Positions 5,473 to 13,294 of a stretch of 22,255 nt of DNA are shown piece after piece. The DNA lies in assembly GCA_035570275.1 (NCBI GenBank), contig DATMNI010000024.1, positions 1 through 22,255 on the forward strand. The letters run 5' to 3'. How positions within the stretch are numbered: the first letter of the stretch is position 1; each line of letters opens with the position of its first letter. The notes under the pieces were generated by a model, which was not told where the DNA came from, did not search any database, and saw nothing but the letters and a program-made list of their open reading frames with translations. This stretch comes from DATMNI01 sp035570275 (GTDB lineage: Bacteria; Acidobacteriota; Terriglobia; Bryobacterales; Bryobacteraceae). The position numbers were made by a program, and so were the translations under genes.

Positions 5473-8190
5473 CTACTCGTATCGCAGCGCCTGTGTGGGC
5501 GCAATGCGGGATGCTCTTCGCGCGGGCACGTAGGCCGCCAGCATGGTCACTATGACCATCGATGGCACAACAGTGATATAGACCGCAATGTCGACTCCGC
5601 CGGTATTGAACAGGGAATTGAGGAGACGCTCGACCCCGAAACTCATCGCCAGCCCGATCGCCGTTCCCATTCCCACCAGCACGAGGCCCTTGCCCATTAC
5701 CAGGCGCTGCACGTCGGACGATTCCGCGCCAAGGGCTATGCGAATGCCGATCTCGCGAGTTCTGCGGCTCACGTTGTACGCCACCAGGCCGTACAAACCG
5801 GCGATGGCCAGCAGCAGGCCCACCGCCCCCATGGTGCCTACCCCCTTTATCGCAGCTCCCGGTCCCTCCACGAAGTTGTACCGGTACAGATCCTCATAAG
5901 ACCTTGTCTGCAACATCGGCAGGTTCGGATCGAGCGACCGGACAACGTCCTTCACCGGCTTTACCAATTGCAACGGATCGCCCCTCGACCGTAACACCAG
6001 AAGCATTCGCGCGATAGGATGCTGGGCCAGCGGCAGATACACGAAATCGAGCGGCTTTTCCATGGCGCTTCGATACTTGATGGTCTCGGCGACGCCGACA
6101 ACCTCAACCGGCGCGCCGCCGCGTCGATCGAGCCGGATGTGTCTGCCCACTGCATCGGCGCCCGGCCAATAGTGTTTCGCGAACTGCTCATTCACCACGG
6201 CGACACGCGGCGCATCGCCGGTATCGGACGCCAGGAAGCCCCGGCCGTGGCGAATCTGTATCCCCATGGTTTCGAAGTACCCTTCATTCACCGTGTCCAT
6301 GGTCGAAGTGAAGTTCTCGCGATCGCGCGGCATCTCGAGACCGTCCGGCACGAAGGCGACGGCGTCAAACCTTTCCAGCGCGAGCGGAGGGTTCTGCGTG
6401 AGAGCCACGCTCTGAACTCCGGGCGCCACCCGCACGCGTTCGGTCAGAAGCTTGTAAAACTGTTGGGACTGCGCTGCGTTGTACTGCACCAGGCGCGGGT
6501 CGAACCTTACCAGCAGCAGATGATGTTGCTCGAATCCGGTTCCCTCTTCCAGGCTGTGGCGGAAGCCCCGCACCATCAGAAAAGATGCGGTGAGCAGCAT
6601 CAGGGACGTGGAAACCTGCGCCACCACCAGGGCATTCCGGCCCCACAGGCGTTTACGGCCAGGCACGTCGACGTCGGCCGACTTGAGTCCGTTCACCAGG
6701 TCGGTGCTGGTGCTCTGCAGCGCCGGCGCCAGGCCGCAGAGCAGCGCGCTCAAGAGCGACAAGGCGAGGCATGCCAGCAACACGCGCGTATCCATCCGGA
6801 ACGCGTTGTTCGTGAAGGGCAACTCGGCTGGAAAAATAATGGTGTGGGTGAGTTCTATGCCTTGGTAGGCGACGGCGACCCCGCCCAATCCACCCAGGCA
6901 CGCCAGAATCAGGCTTTCCGTCAACAGCAGGCGGATCAGCCGGAAACGCCCTGCGCCCATCGCCAACCGCACGGCGATTTCACGGGTTCGCGTGCGGGCA
7001 CGGCTCAAAAGAAGTCCCGCTACGTTGGTGCAGGCCACCAGCAGGACCGCCAGCGCGAGGATCGCACAGATCACGAGGAACTTCCAAGGACTCGCATTGG
7101 CATCGTTTCGAGTGAGCATTTCGAACTGGGTGCGCACCGCCGCGCCGCGGTTGCGATTGAGCTGTGGATAGTCGCGTTCGAAGTTTTGCGCGAGCACCGC
7201 CAGTTCACTGTCCGCCTGCTGCGTCGTCTTGCCCCGTTTCAAGCGCGCCTTCACACTCAACTCGCGATCGTCCCGGTCCTCGAAGAAGTGTTTCTGTGGG
7301 TTGGTCGAAAACACCGGCGCCATGGCGAGCGGCATGTAGAAATCGGGATTGGCGAATATCTGCATTCCCGGGAACGTGTCCGGCGCCACGCCAATCACTG
7401 TGAAGTCCCTGCCGTTCAGGCGAACCGTCCTGCCGACCACCCCAGGGTCGCTGGCGAATTCGTTCTTCCAGAAGTCCGGCGCCAGCACCACCACGGCATC
7501 GCGGCCGGGCGCCTGATCTTCGTCGTCTCGAAAAGCGCGCCCCAGGCGCGGCTCTACGCCGAGCACATGGAAGTAGTTGCCGGAAACCATCATTCCGGCC
7601 CTGGCCCTCGGCGTGGTTCCAGATTCTGAGCCAGGACGATCGGCGCTGAAGCCGACAGTCCCGAGGCTTGCGTTGGCAATCACGCCGTCGTAGCTCTTGG
7701 TGTGGCCGCGGATGTCCTGGTATTCGCGATACGAGAAACTGTCGAAGCTATTGTCGTGTGAAGTACTCACCAGACTGACTACGCCGCCAGGGTGCGGCAC
7801 AGGGTAAGGCCTGAAGATCAACGCATCCACCGTACTGAAACTCATCGCGGTCAACCCGATCCCCAGCGCGAGCGTGATCGCCACGAGCGCGGTGAGGGCG
7901 GATGCGCGGCGCAGGCTGCGGATGGCGTAGCGTGTGTCGTCAAGGAAGTCCGTCAACCAATGAATGTGCCGCATGTCTCTCATCTCTTCTTTCCGTTGTT
8001 CGAGCCCGTCCATGGCGCGCATGGCAGCGTTGCGCGCCTGCTTTGGGGATAGCCCCCTGGCGATACCTTCCTCGATTTTGTGCTCCAGGTGAAACTGCAG
8101 TTCCTCATCGAGTTCGCGTTCCACAAGGCTGCGGCGCAGGATGGACCTGAGCCGTAAGCGCGCCGTGAACCACCAGTGCTCTATCCGCAT
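5473..8190 (-). CDS. ABC-type permease without ATPase (ADOP family, MacB/FtsX-like)
   Basis: This 905-residue inner-membrane protein has the layout of the acidobacterial duplicated orphan permeases. An N-terminal cytosolic prefix (about 1-80, with ELDEELQFHLEHKIEEGIARG) is followed by a first span near 97-120 and a MacB-type periplasmic core. The first FtsX-like block is at about 370-490 (VACTNVAGLLLSRARTRTRE). A second periplasmic domain and a second FtsX-like block (about 775-895, GLVAYNVSRRTREIGIRIAL) complete it. No ABC ATPase gene is nearby, as is usual for the family. It begins 8 nt after the stop of the PadR gene, so the two form one operon under PadR control. The substrate is unknown; members are often annotated as macrolide exporters without proof. 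Confidence 0.9.
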   Translation of the reverse strand: MRIEHWWFTARLRLRSILRRSLVERELDEELQFHLEHKIEEGIARGLSPKQARNAAMRAMDGLEQRKEEMRDMRHIHWLTDFLDDTRYAIRSLRRASALTALVAITLALGIGLTAMSFSTVDALIFRPYPVPHPGGVVSLVSTSHDNSFDSFSYREYQDIRGHTKSYDGVIANASLGTVGFSADRPGSESGTTPRARAGMMVSGNYFHVLGVEPRLGRAFRDDEDQAPGRDAVVVLAPDFWKNEFASDPGVVGRTVRLNGRDFTVIGVAPDTFPGMQIFANPDFYMPLAMAPVFSTNPQKHFFEDRDDRELSVKARLKRGKTTQQADSELAVLAQNFERDYPQLNRNRGAAVRTQFEMLTRNDANASPWKFLVICAILALAVLLVACTNVAGLLLSRARTRTREIAVRLAMGAGRFRLIRLLLTESLILACLGGLGGVAVAYQGIELTHTIIFPAELPFTNNAFRMDTRVLLACLALSLLSALLCGLAPALQSTSTDLVNGLKSADVDVPGRKRLWGRNALVVAQVSTSLMLLTASFLMVRGFRHSLEEGTGFEQHHLLLVRFDPRLVQYNAAQSQQFYKLLTERVRVAPGVQSVALTQNPPLALERFDAVAFVPDGLEMPRDRENFTSTMDTVNEGYFETMGIQIRHGRGFLASDTGDAPRVAVVNEQFAKHYWPGADAVGRHIRLDRRGGAPVEVVGVAETIKYRSAMEKPLDFVYLPLAQHPIARMLLVLRSRGDPLQLVKPVKDVVRSLDPNLPMLQTRSYEDLYRYNFVEGPGAAIKGVGTMGAVGLLLAIAGLYGLVAYNVSRRTREIGIRIALGAESSDVQRLVMGKGLVLVGMGTAIGLAMSFGVERLLNSLFNTGGVDIAVYITVVPSMVIVTMLAAYVPARRASRIAPTQALRYE

Positions 8191-8198
8191 GGCTCTTT

Positions 8199-8534
8199 CT
8201 AAACCTCCGAAAGCTGGATGACGTGCGAGATGGCGGACGATAGCCGCTGCCAGTTCGCGCTCTCCGATTCGAGCTGTTTTCTGCCGAGGCGGGTGAGCGA
8301 ATAGAACTTGGCTCGCCGGTTATTCTCGGTCTGCTTCCACTCGGCTGCGACCCAGCCTTCCTGCTCCAACTTGTGCAATGCGGGGTAGAGCGATCCTTCG
8401 CTGACCTGCAGTACGTCTCCGGAGATCGATTTCAGGCGAAGACTGATGGCCCACCCGTGCAACGGCTCCAGCGCCAGGATTTTCAGGAGTAGCAGATCAA
8501 GGGTGCCCTGGACGAGGTCGTTCGGTTTACTCAT
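8199..8534 (-). CDS. PadR-family transcriptional regulator
   Basis: This 111-residue winged-helix repressor of the short PadR type has the typical opening LVQGTLDLLLLKIL, then LHGWAISLRL and VSEGSLYPALHKLEQEGW (recognition helix region). RRAKFYSLTRLGRKQL forms the wing, and a C-terminal helix would serve for dimers. The ATG at 8534 is chosen because the family starts there; the open frame upstream to 8720 has no family similarity and would cross the promoter. There is no clear ribosome site, and the predicted transcript start is only about 10 nt upstream. It precedes the permease by 8 nt and probably represses both genes, which is the usual PadR-ADOP arrangement. Confidence 0.9.
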   Translation of the reverse strand: MSKPNDLVQGTLDLLLLKILALEPLHGWAISLRLKSISGDVLQVSEGSLYPALHKLEQEGWVAAEWKQTENNRRAKFYSLTRLGRKQLESESANWQRLSSAISHVIQLSEV

Positions 8535-8550
8535 ATCGGTATCCGAGATG

Positions 8551-8579
8551 AGTATACAGGCACTTCTCTCGGTAAGCAA
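8551..8579 (-). promoter_or_regulatory. Sigma-70-type promoter of the padR-permease operon
   Basis: Reading the minus strand, TTGCTT (8574-8579) and TATACT (8551-8556) are separated by exactly 17 bp. The -10 matches the consensus in 5 of 6 positions and the -35 in 3. The predicted start gives a leader of about 10 nt before the ATG at 8534. The imperfect palindrome at 8535-8549 (ATCGGTATCCGAGAT) lies between the -10 and the ATG and could be the PadR operator, which is inference. The rest of 8535-8716 shows no gene. Confidence 0.6.
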
Positions 8580-8716
8580 GGGGAAGTTGGGAGTTGATGG
8601 ATTACGGCGTACATCCGGGGCGGATCTGGGCTCTCGTGGCCAGTCCGCGCAAACAGGCCATTTCAACCATGCGGCTTCAGACCTACCCGCCCGGCGAACG
8701 GTTAAATCCTGGTTAG

Positions 8717-9238
8717 TCATCCGGAAGCGCCACTTAGCTTGCTTCGTGCAGGCACGACGACCTTCGTTCGCAGCAGTATGCGAAACGCCAAGCCATGCGT
8801 TATGAGAAGAAGAGGCACGTAGGCAGTCAGGATAAAATAGCCAGCGCCTAACAAGCCTGGCGTATCTGGGAGTGATATGCGGCTTCCCTGGTAAAAGGCG
8901 AAGAGCAGGTCCGCCGCTCCGAAGGCATTGAAAACCCAGGTCAGCACTGTCCCAGTACGGCTTCCCAGGGTAGCCAGAGCGAGCAAAGCCAGCATGGCGG
9001 TTATGAGATCACCGTAAGCTACTGGTTGAGCAAATGCGACAGGTAGCTCTGGAGACACAACGCCCGGCACCACAAATGCCAATCCGAGGAACCTGAACCC
9101 ATGCAGCAGGAGGATGGGCTTCAGGTTCTCGGGGCTGGGGCGTTCCCCTAGCACTGGCCAAATATAGTGCCACGCCACGGCTCCCCAAACAGCCAAGCCG
9201 AACGCTACACTGATTCCGAACAAAGCTGGAGATGGCAT
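8717..9238 (-). CDS. Small integral membrane protein, function unknown
   Basis: I do not recognise a named family with confidence. The protein of about 173 residues has four or five hydrophobic segments: about 5-28, 41-60, 75-92, 97-117 and 133-155 (GYFILTAYVPLLLITHGLAF). The soluble parts are short. The start ATG at 9238 has AAAGGA at good spacing; a TTG at 9286 would add 16 charged residues and seems less likely. It follows the secreted-protein gene by about 110 bp on the same strand and may share its promoter, and so may be controlled by the divergent two-component system. Transport or envelope functions are possible but not shown. Confidence 0.7.
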   Translation of the reverse strand: MPSPALFGISVAFGLAVWGAVAWHYIWPVLGERPSPENLKPILLLHGFRFLGLAFVVPGVVSPELPVAFAQPVAYGDLITAMLALLALATLGSRTGTVLTWVFNAFGAADLLFAFYQGSRISLPDTPGLLGAGYFILTAYVPLLLITHGLAFRILLRTKVVVPARSKLSGASG

Positions 9239-9348
9239 GATCGATCCTTTCTGGCGGCGGCTTTCCTCGCGAATGACCGCCTCCAATTCGCTCTTTCCCT
9301 TACAACGTATTTTTGGACTCGCTTGGGTTGGTTCATCGATTGGGCTCC

Positions 9349-9762
9349 TTAGTGCTGCGCCGGTCCGCCGCCAATCAGGCCAGCTAGCGGGAGGAGGGGA
9401 CCAACGGGAATGTACTCGTGGTCCATCAGGTTCTCTTTCGACAGCGGCAGCGTGTCCATGACGGCATGGGCTTCGTCAACGGTCTTCACGTCAAGAAAAA
9501 GAACCACCCCTAGGCCGTCGCCCCTTGAGTACCACTGGCGGATCTTGCCGTCGAGATATAGCTTCACTGTGGCCCGGGTCTCGGCCGGCATGACGTTCAT
9601 GATCTGCTGACGGGTCACTCCCTGTCTGGCAGTCAGGATGACCATCACTTCAGTGGTCTTAGGTGACGGCACGCCGGAAGGCGGCTGGGGTGAGGACTGG
9701 GTTTGGGCCAGCACAGATGCCGCCGGAAGCACAGTCATAAGCAGGGGGAAGAGTAGTTTCAT
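9349..9762 (-). CDS. Secreted small protein with YCII/muconolactone isomerase-like domain
   Basis: This 137-residue protein begins with a clear signal peptide (KLLFPLLMTVLPAASVLA, cleavage near residue 19-20) and a Pro/Ser-rich linker. Residues about 38-128 look like a small ferredoxin-like alpha/beta fold of the YCII or muconolactone delta-isomerase kind (start VMVILTARQGVTRQQIMNVMP, then a VVLFLDVKTVDEAHAVMDTLPL strand-helix). Family similarity is by pattern only and no active site is claimed. A GAGG ribosome site precedes the ATG at 9762. The gene is divergent from the response regulator, and its upstream region carries a TAGAAT -10 beside the four-half-site operator. It is therefore a likely target of that system. 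Confidence 0.72.
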   Translation of the reverse strand: MKLLFPLLMTVLPAASVLAQTQSSPQPPSGVPSPKTTEVMVILTARQGVTRQQIMNVMPAETRATVKLYLDGKIRQWYSRGDGLGVVLFLDVKTVDEAHAVMDTLPLSKENLMDHEYIPVGPLLPLAGLIGGGPAQH

Positions 9763-9847
9763 GGTTTACCTCGATTCAGTTTGGTTGTTGGCTCGGTCGG
9801 CCCCTTTTGGAAGGCGACCCAATGTCTCAGCTCGATGCACTGGATGT

Positions 9848-9919
9848 ATTCTAGACAGTGGCGGCTGAATGGAACGTGAACGCGCTGTTCAGGTGACGTT
9901 CAGCTTCGAGTGCTCTAAT
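9848..9919. promoter_or_regulatory. Divergent operator with four half-sites at 11-bp period, plus two -10 elements
   Basis: Four hexamers start at 9865, 9876, 9887 and 9898: CTGAAT, GTGAAC, GTTCAG, GTTCAG. Every step is 11 bp, with 5-bp spacers. The first two are inverted relative to the last two, so each direction sees a pair of TTCA-type direct repeats. On the minus side TAGAAT (9848-9853) follows its pair after 11 bp. On the plus side TCTAAT (9914-9919) follows after 10 bp. Direct repeats of 11-bp period about 11-12 bp upstream of a -10 are the hallmark of PhoP/OmpR-type activator sites. The adjacent response regulator is the obvious candidate. Confidence 0.65.
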
Positions 9920-9935
9920 AAATTGGTTGAGCAGG

Positions 9936-10589
9936 ATGCGAATTCTTGTCGTTGAGGATGAGGCGTCGCTCGCGAAACAGCTCACATCGTCCTTCGCGGA
10001 GGCCGGGTATGCCGTGGATCACGCCGCCGATGGCGAGCGCGCGGATTTTCTTGCGCAAACAGAGATGTACGACGCGATGGTCCTCGATCTGGGGCTGCCA
10101 AAGATCGACGGCCTCACGCTGTTGCGGAATTGGCGCGAGGCAGGCCTCCGAACGCCGGTGCTCGTGCTGACGGCTCGCGGTAGTTGGCACGACAAAGTGC
10201 GGGGGATCGACGGCGGCGCGGACGATTACGTGTCCAAACCCTTTCGCATCGAAGAAGTGCTCGCGCGCTTGCGTGCGCTGATACGACGGGCAAGCGGCCA
10301 ACTCACGCCAGAGCTTCGCGCGGGCAGCGTGGCGCTGGATCCGCGACAATCGCGCGTCACGCTGGACGGCGCGCCGGTGAAGCTCACGGGCCACGAATTC
10401 CGCGTCCTCTCTTACCTGATGCACCATCGCGGACGCGTCGTCTCTCAAACGGAGCTCACGGAGCACATTTACGCGCAGGATTCCGATCGCGACTCGAACA
10501 CTGTTGAGGTATTCGTCGCGCGTCTACGCCGCAAGCTTGGCGTGTCGTTCATTGAAACCGTGCGCGGTCTCGGTTACCGAATCGAATGA
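9936..10589 (+). CDS. OmpR/PhoP-family response regulator
   Basis: This 217-residue regulator has a receiver domain (1-115) with acidic pocket EDE (7-9), phospho-acceptor Asp51 (VLDLGLP), Thr79 and Lys101 (SKPF). A C-terminal winged-helix DNA-binding domain (about 122-216) contains VVSQTELTEHIYAQDSDRDS and ends FIETVRGLGYRIE. Sequence style is close to PhoP/FeuP regulators. I choose the ATG at 9936 (MRILVVEDE, the usual family start). A TTG at 9927 lies about where transcription should begin. The next gene, a kinase, overlaps its stop by 4 nt (ATGA). The upstream operator suggests autoregulation and divergent control of the secreted and membrane proteins. Confidence 0.92.
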   Translation: MRILVVEDEASLAKQLTSSFAEAGYAVDHAADGERADFLAQTEMYDAMVLDLGLPKIDGLTLLRNWREAGLRTPVLVLTARGSWHDKVRGIDGGADDYVSKPFRIEEVLARLRALIRRASGQLTPELRAGSVALDPRQSRVTLDGAPVKLTGHEFRVLSYLMHHRGRVVSQTELTEHIYAQDSDRDSNTVEVFVARLRRKLGVSFIETVRGLGYRIE

Positions 10590-11641
10590 GACTCGTTTCG
10601 CTCAAAGCGCGCATCCTTTTCGGTGCGAGCCTCTGGACCATCGGCCACTTCATGCTCATCGCCGTGATCTTCCTCAACCTCCGGCATGAAAGCAGCCAAT
10701 GGATGTTTCATCAGCGGCCGGCGGCCCCAGCCGGAGCGGAGAGCAGTTTCTTCCTGCGCGTGCTTCACTCGACGGCCCAAAGTTCGGCGGCAACAGCCGT
10801 AATCGGGGGGCTCTGCATGTACGTCGGATTTCTGCAAGTCCGGCGAGGCATGTCGCCAATCAATCAGCTGCGCAACCGCCTCGCGGCCGTGCACAAAGGC
10901 ATTGACGCGCGCGTCGGGGGCGCTTATCCGGCCGAGGTGCAGCCGGTGGTCGATGAGCTGAACGCCCTGCTTGACGAGCGTGAGCGGCGCGTGGCGCGCG
11001 CAGTGGCAAAGGCCGGCGATCTTGCGCATGGCCTGAAGACGCCGCTGGCGGTGCTGGCGCACGAGGCGCAGCAGGTGCGAGCGGCAGGGTATGAGCAGCT
11101 TGCCGCAGACTTAGATCAGCAAATCGATCGGATGCGGCGGCAGATCGACTATCACCTGGCGCGCGCGCGATCCGTGGCCTCCTCGGCGTCGCCTGGGGCA
11201 CGCGCGTCGATTGCCGCGTCTGCCGAAGGAATTGCCCGCGTGCTCCAACGTTTGCACTCCGAGCGCGGCATGCTCATCGAGATTGATGCGCCCGCTTCGC
11301 AGGCCTTCTCGGGACAGCGAGAAGATCTCGACGAGATGCTCGGGAACCTGCTGGACAATGCCTGCAAGTGGGCTCGCATCCGGGTAAAACTGACCTGCTC
11401 GAGAGAAGGCGAACAGGTCGTGATCATAGTTGATGACGATGGCCCTGGAATAGAGCCCTCGATGCGAGAGGCGATCATGCAGCGCGGCGTTCGGGCAGAC
11501 GAAGCCGCACCGGGCTCTGGACTCGGTCTTGCAATTGTTCGCGAGATCGCCGAGATTTACGAAGGATCGATTTCGCTTGAGGCATCTCCGATGGGAGGGG
11601 CGCGCGCGCGACTGAGCCTGCCGGGCCAGGACCTCGTCTGA
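10586..11641 (+). CDS. PhoQ-like sensor histidine kinase
   Basis: This 351-residue kinase is the partner of the preceding regulator. It has a first span at about 9-31, a short outer loop (about 32-66), a second span at about 67-86, a linker, then a HisKA domain with His148 in DLAHGLKTPLAVL. The ATPase domain follows, with N box (LDEMLGNLLDNACKWA), G1 (DDDGPGIE) and G2 (GSGLGLAI). The DLAHxLKTPLAVL H box is the PhoQ/FeuQ style. The outer loop is only about 35 residues, much shorter than the folded sensor of E. coli PhoQ, so the signal may be sensed in the membrane or through another protein. The start overlaps the regulator stop, so translation is coupled. Confidence 0.92.
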   Translation: MRLVSLKARILFGASLWTIGHFMLIAVIFLNLRHESSQWMFHQRPAAPAGAESSFFLRVLHSTAQSSAATAVIGGLCMYVGFLQVRRGMSPINQLRNRLAAVHKGIDARVGGAYPAEVQPVVDELNALLDERERRVARAVAKAGDLAHGLKTPLAVLAHEAQQVRAAGYEQLAADLDQQIDRMRRQIDYHLARARSVASSASPGARASIAASAEGIARVLQRLHSERGMLIEIDAPASQAFSGQREDLDEMLGNLLDNACKWARIRVKLTCSREGEQVVIIVDDDGPGIEPSMREAIMQRGVRADEAAPGSGLGLAIVREIAEIYEGSISLEASPMGGARARLSLPGQDLV

Positions 11642-11672
11642 GGGTGAACCCGATGCTGAATTTGTTTTATCG

Positions 11673-13088
11673 TCACGCGGTGGGGTGCAGGATCTTATGC
11701 TGACTCACAGTGTCACCGTCAATGCTTTTTAATTCGCGAAAGACGATGGTGGACAAGATGGTCAATCCGCCCAGGACGAAGAACGCCTGATGGATACCGT
11801 GAATCATTTCCATTGCGCTCAAATGAAAGCGATCCGGGATGAAGAAGGCGGTGGCCAGCGACGCCGATGCCACTCCGAAACTAATCGACATCTGTTGCAT
11901 GGTGCTGGCGATGGAACTTGCACTGCTGGTTTGTTCCTCGCTGACGTCGGCATAGACTAGCGTATTCATGCTTGTATACTGCAGCGAGCTGAAGAACCCG
12001 AAGCAGAACGCCTGCACGACGATAAGCCAGGCCGGCGTCCCGGCCCCGATTGTCGCGAAAAGCACGATGAGCAGACCGAGGATCACAGTGTTGGAAATCA
12101 ATACGCCACGGTAACCAAAGCGGGCCAAAATCCGCGGCATCGTCATCTTCAGGCTCATGGCGGCAATGGCCTGCGGTGTCATGAGCAGACCGGATTGAAT
12201 GGGAGTAAACCCGAGGCCAACCTGGTAGAGTAGTGGCAGGATGAACGGGATTCCGCCGATGCCAAGGCGGGTGAAGAAGCTGCCGTTGACTGCCGCGCGG
12301 AACGTGCGAATGCGAAATAGGCTCAGAGACAGCAATGGAAACGTGGTCTTCGTCGCATGCCATCCATAGCCTGCGAGCAGCAGGATGGAAATCGCCAGTA
12401 GCCAGAGGATTTCTCCCTCGCTCAGAGTATGTTCACCGAATACTTCCAGCACATACGACAGCAGCGCGATGCCGGAGCCAAAAAGGATGAGGCCGACAAT
12501 ATCGAGGGGGTCGGACTTTTCGCGGTAGTCCGGTAGATGCTGATAAACCATCCACAGACCTATGAGGCCGATCGGAAGGTTCACGAAAAAGATGACTCTC
12601 CAATGAAAATATCCCACGATCAGCCCACCCGCGATTGGTCCGAGCATTGGACCAACCAGACCTGGAATGGCGACGAAGCTCATGGCGCGGATGAGTTCAA
12701 ACTTAGCAAACGTTCGTACCATGGTGAGCCGCCCCACTGGCACCATCATGGCTCCGCCGCAGCCTTGCAGGACGCGACACGCGACCAGCACATGGATGTC
12801 GCTCGATATGCCGCAGAGAAATGACCCTAACGTGAAGAGGCCGATCGCAGACGCGAACACCCTGCGCGTTCCGAATCGATCGGCCATCCAGCCGCTGATC
12901 GGAATGAAGACTGCGAGACTTAGGGTATAGCTCGATAGCACCGCCTTCATGCTAAGTGGGGCCACCTTGAGTGCCCTCGCGATGGCGGGCACTGCGGTGT
13001 TCAGAATTGTGGTATCGAGCGACTCCATGAAGAATGCGACTGCCACGAGCCACGGCAACAGTCGCTTGCTGGACGTACCCGGTTCCAT
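11673..13088 (-). CDS. MFS drug exporter, DHA2 (EmrB/QacA-like) family
   Basis: This protein of about 471 residues has roughly 14 hydrophobic segments, fitting the 14-span DHA2 group of proton-coupled multidrug exporters. Visible motifs are ESLDTTILNTAVPAIARAL in span 1, GWMADRFGTRRVF (motif A) after span 2, RVLQGCGGAMMVPVGRL (motif B) in span 4, and GPMLGPIAGG (antiporter motif C) in span 5. The ATG at 13088 is chosen because the first span begins shortly after it. The frame is open to 13286, but the extra 66 residues are unlike the family. Its stop faces the kinase stop across about 30 bp. No EmrA-like adaptor or dedicated regulator is adjacent, and the substrate cannot be inferred. Confidence 0.9.
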   Translation of the reverse strand: MEPGTSSKRLLPWLVAVAFFMESLDTTILNTAVPAIARALKVAPLSMKAVLSSYTLSLAVFIPISGWMADRFGTRRVFASAIGLFTLGSFLCGISSDIHVLVACRVLQGCGGAMMVPVGRLTMVRTFAKFELIRAMSFVAIPGLVGPMLGPIAGGLIVGYFHWRVIFFVNLPIGLIGLWMVYQHLPDYREKSDPLDIVGLILFGSGIALLSYVLEVFGEHTLSEGEILWLLAISILLLAGYGWHATKTTFPLLSLSLFRIRTFRAAVNGSFFTRLGIGGIPFILPLLYQVGLGFTPIQSGLLMTPQAIAAMSLKMTMPRILARFGYRGVLISNTVILGLLIVLFATIGAGTPAWLIVVQAFCFGFFSSLQYTSMNTLVYADVSEEQTSSASSIASTMQQMSISFGVASASLATAFFIPDRFHLSAMEMIHGIHQAFFVLGGLTILSTIVFRELKSIDGDTVSQHKILHPTA

Positions 13089-13276
13089 TGGTTCCCGCGT
13101 GAGGCTCCTTGAAGAGACGTTAGCAAAAACGACAAGTTCCTCACCAGTATGGTACTCCGTCGCGACAATCGCCGCGCCGTCGCGCCCCACTGGCGCGATT
13201 CGAGCCAGCTCCCGCGCGGAATTCGAGACGCCAAGACAGCCCTGCCGAGCTTCCGCTAACGAATTCCGGTGCGCGA

Positions 13277-13282
13277 TATAAT
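13277..13282 (+). promoter_or_regulatory. -10 element of the HEALGH membrane protein gene
   Basis: A perfect TATAAT lies 12 bp before the ATG at 13295. Transcription would start within about 6 nt of the ATG, so the mRNA would be nearly leaderless, which agrees with the lack of a ribosome site. No good -35 is visible at 16-18 bp. The region 13089-13276 otherwise holds only the upstream region of the divergent exporter gene. Confidence 0.45.
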
Positions 13283-13294
13283 CCACTGAACATC

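Noticed and set aside
6019..7629. Long plus-strand open frame of 536 residues opposite the permease gene
   Set aside because: Shadow of the well-supported permease coding strand; composition rich in Arg, His and Gln and no recognisable motif.
9927..9935. TTG at 9927 as start of the response regulator
   Set aside because: It coincides with the predicted transcription start from TCTAAT and adds three residues before the usual MRILVVEDE start.
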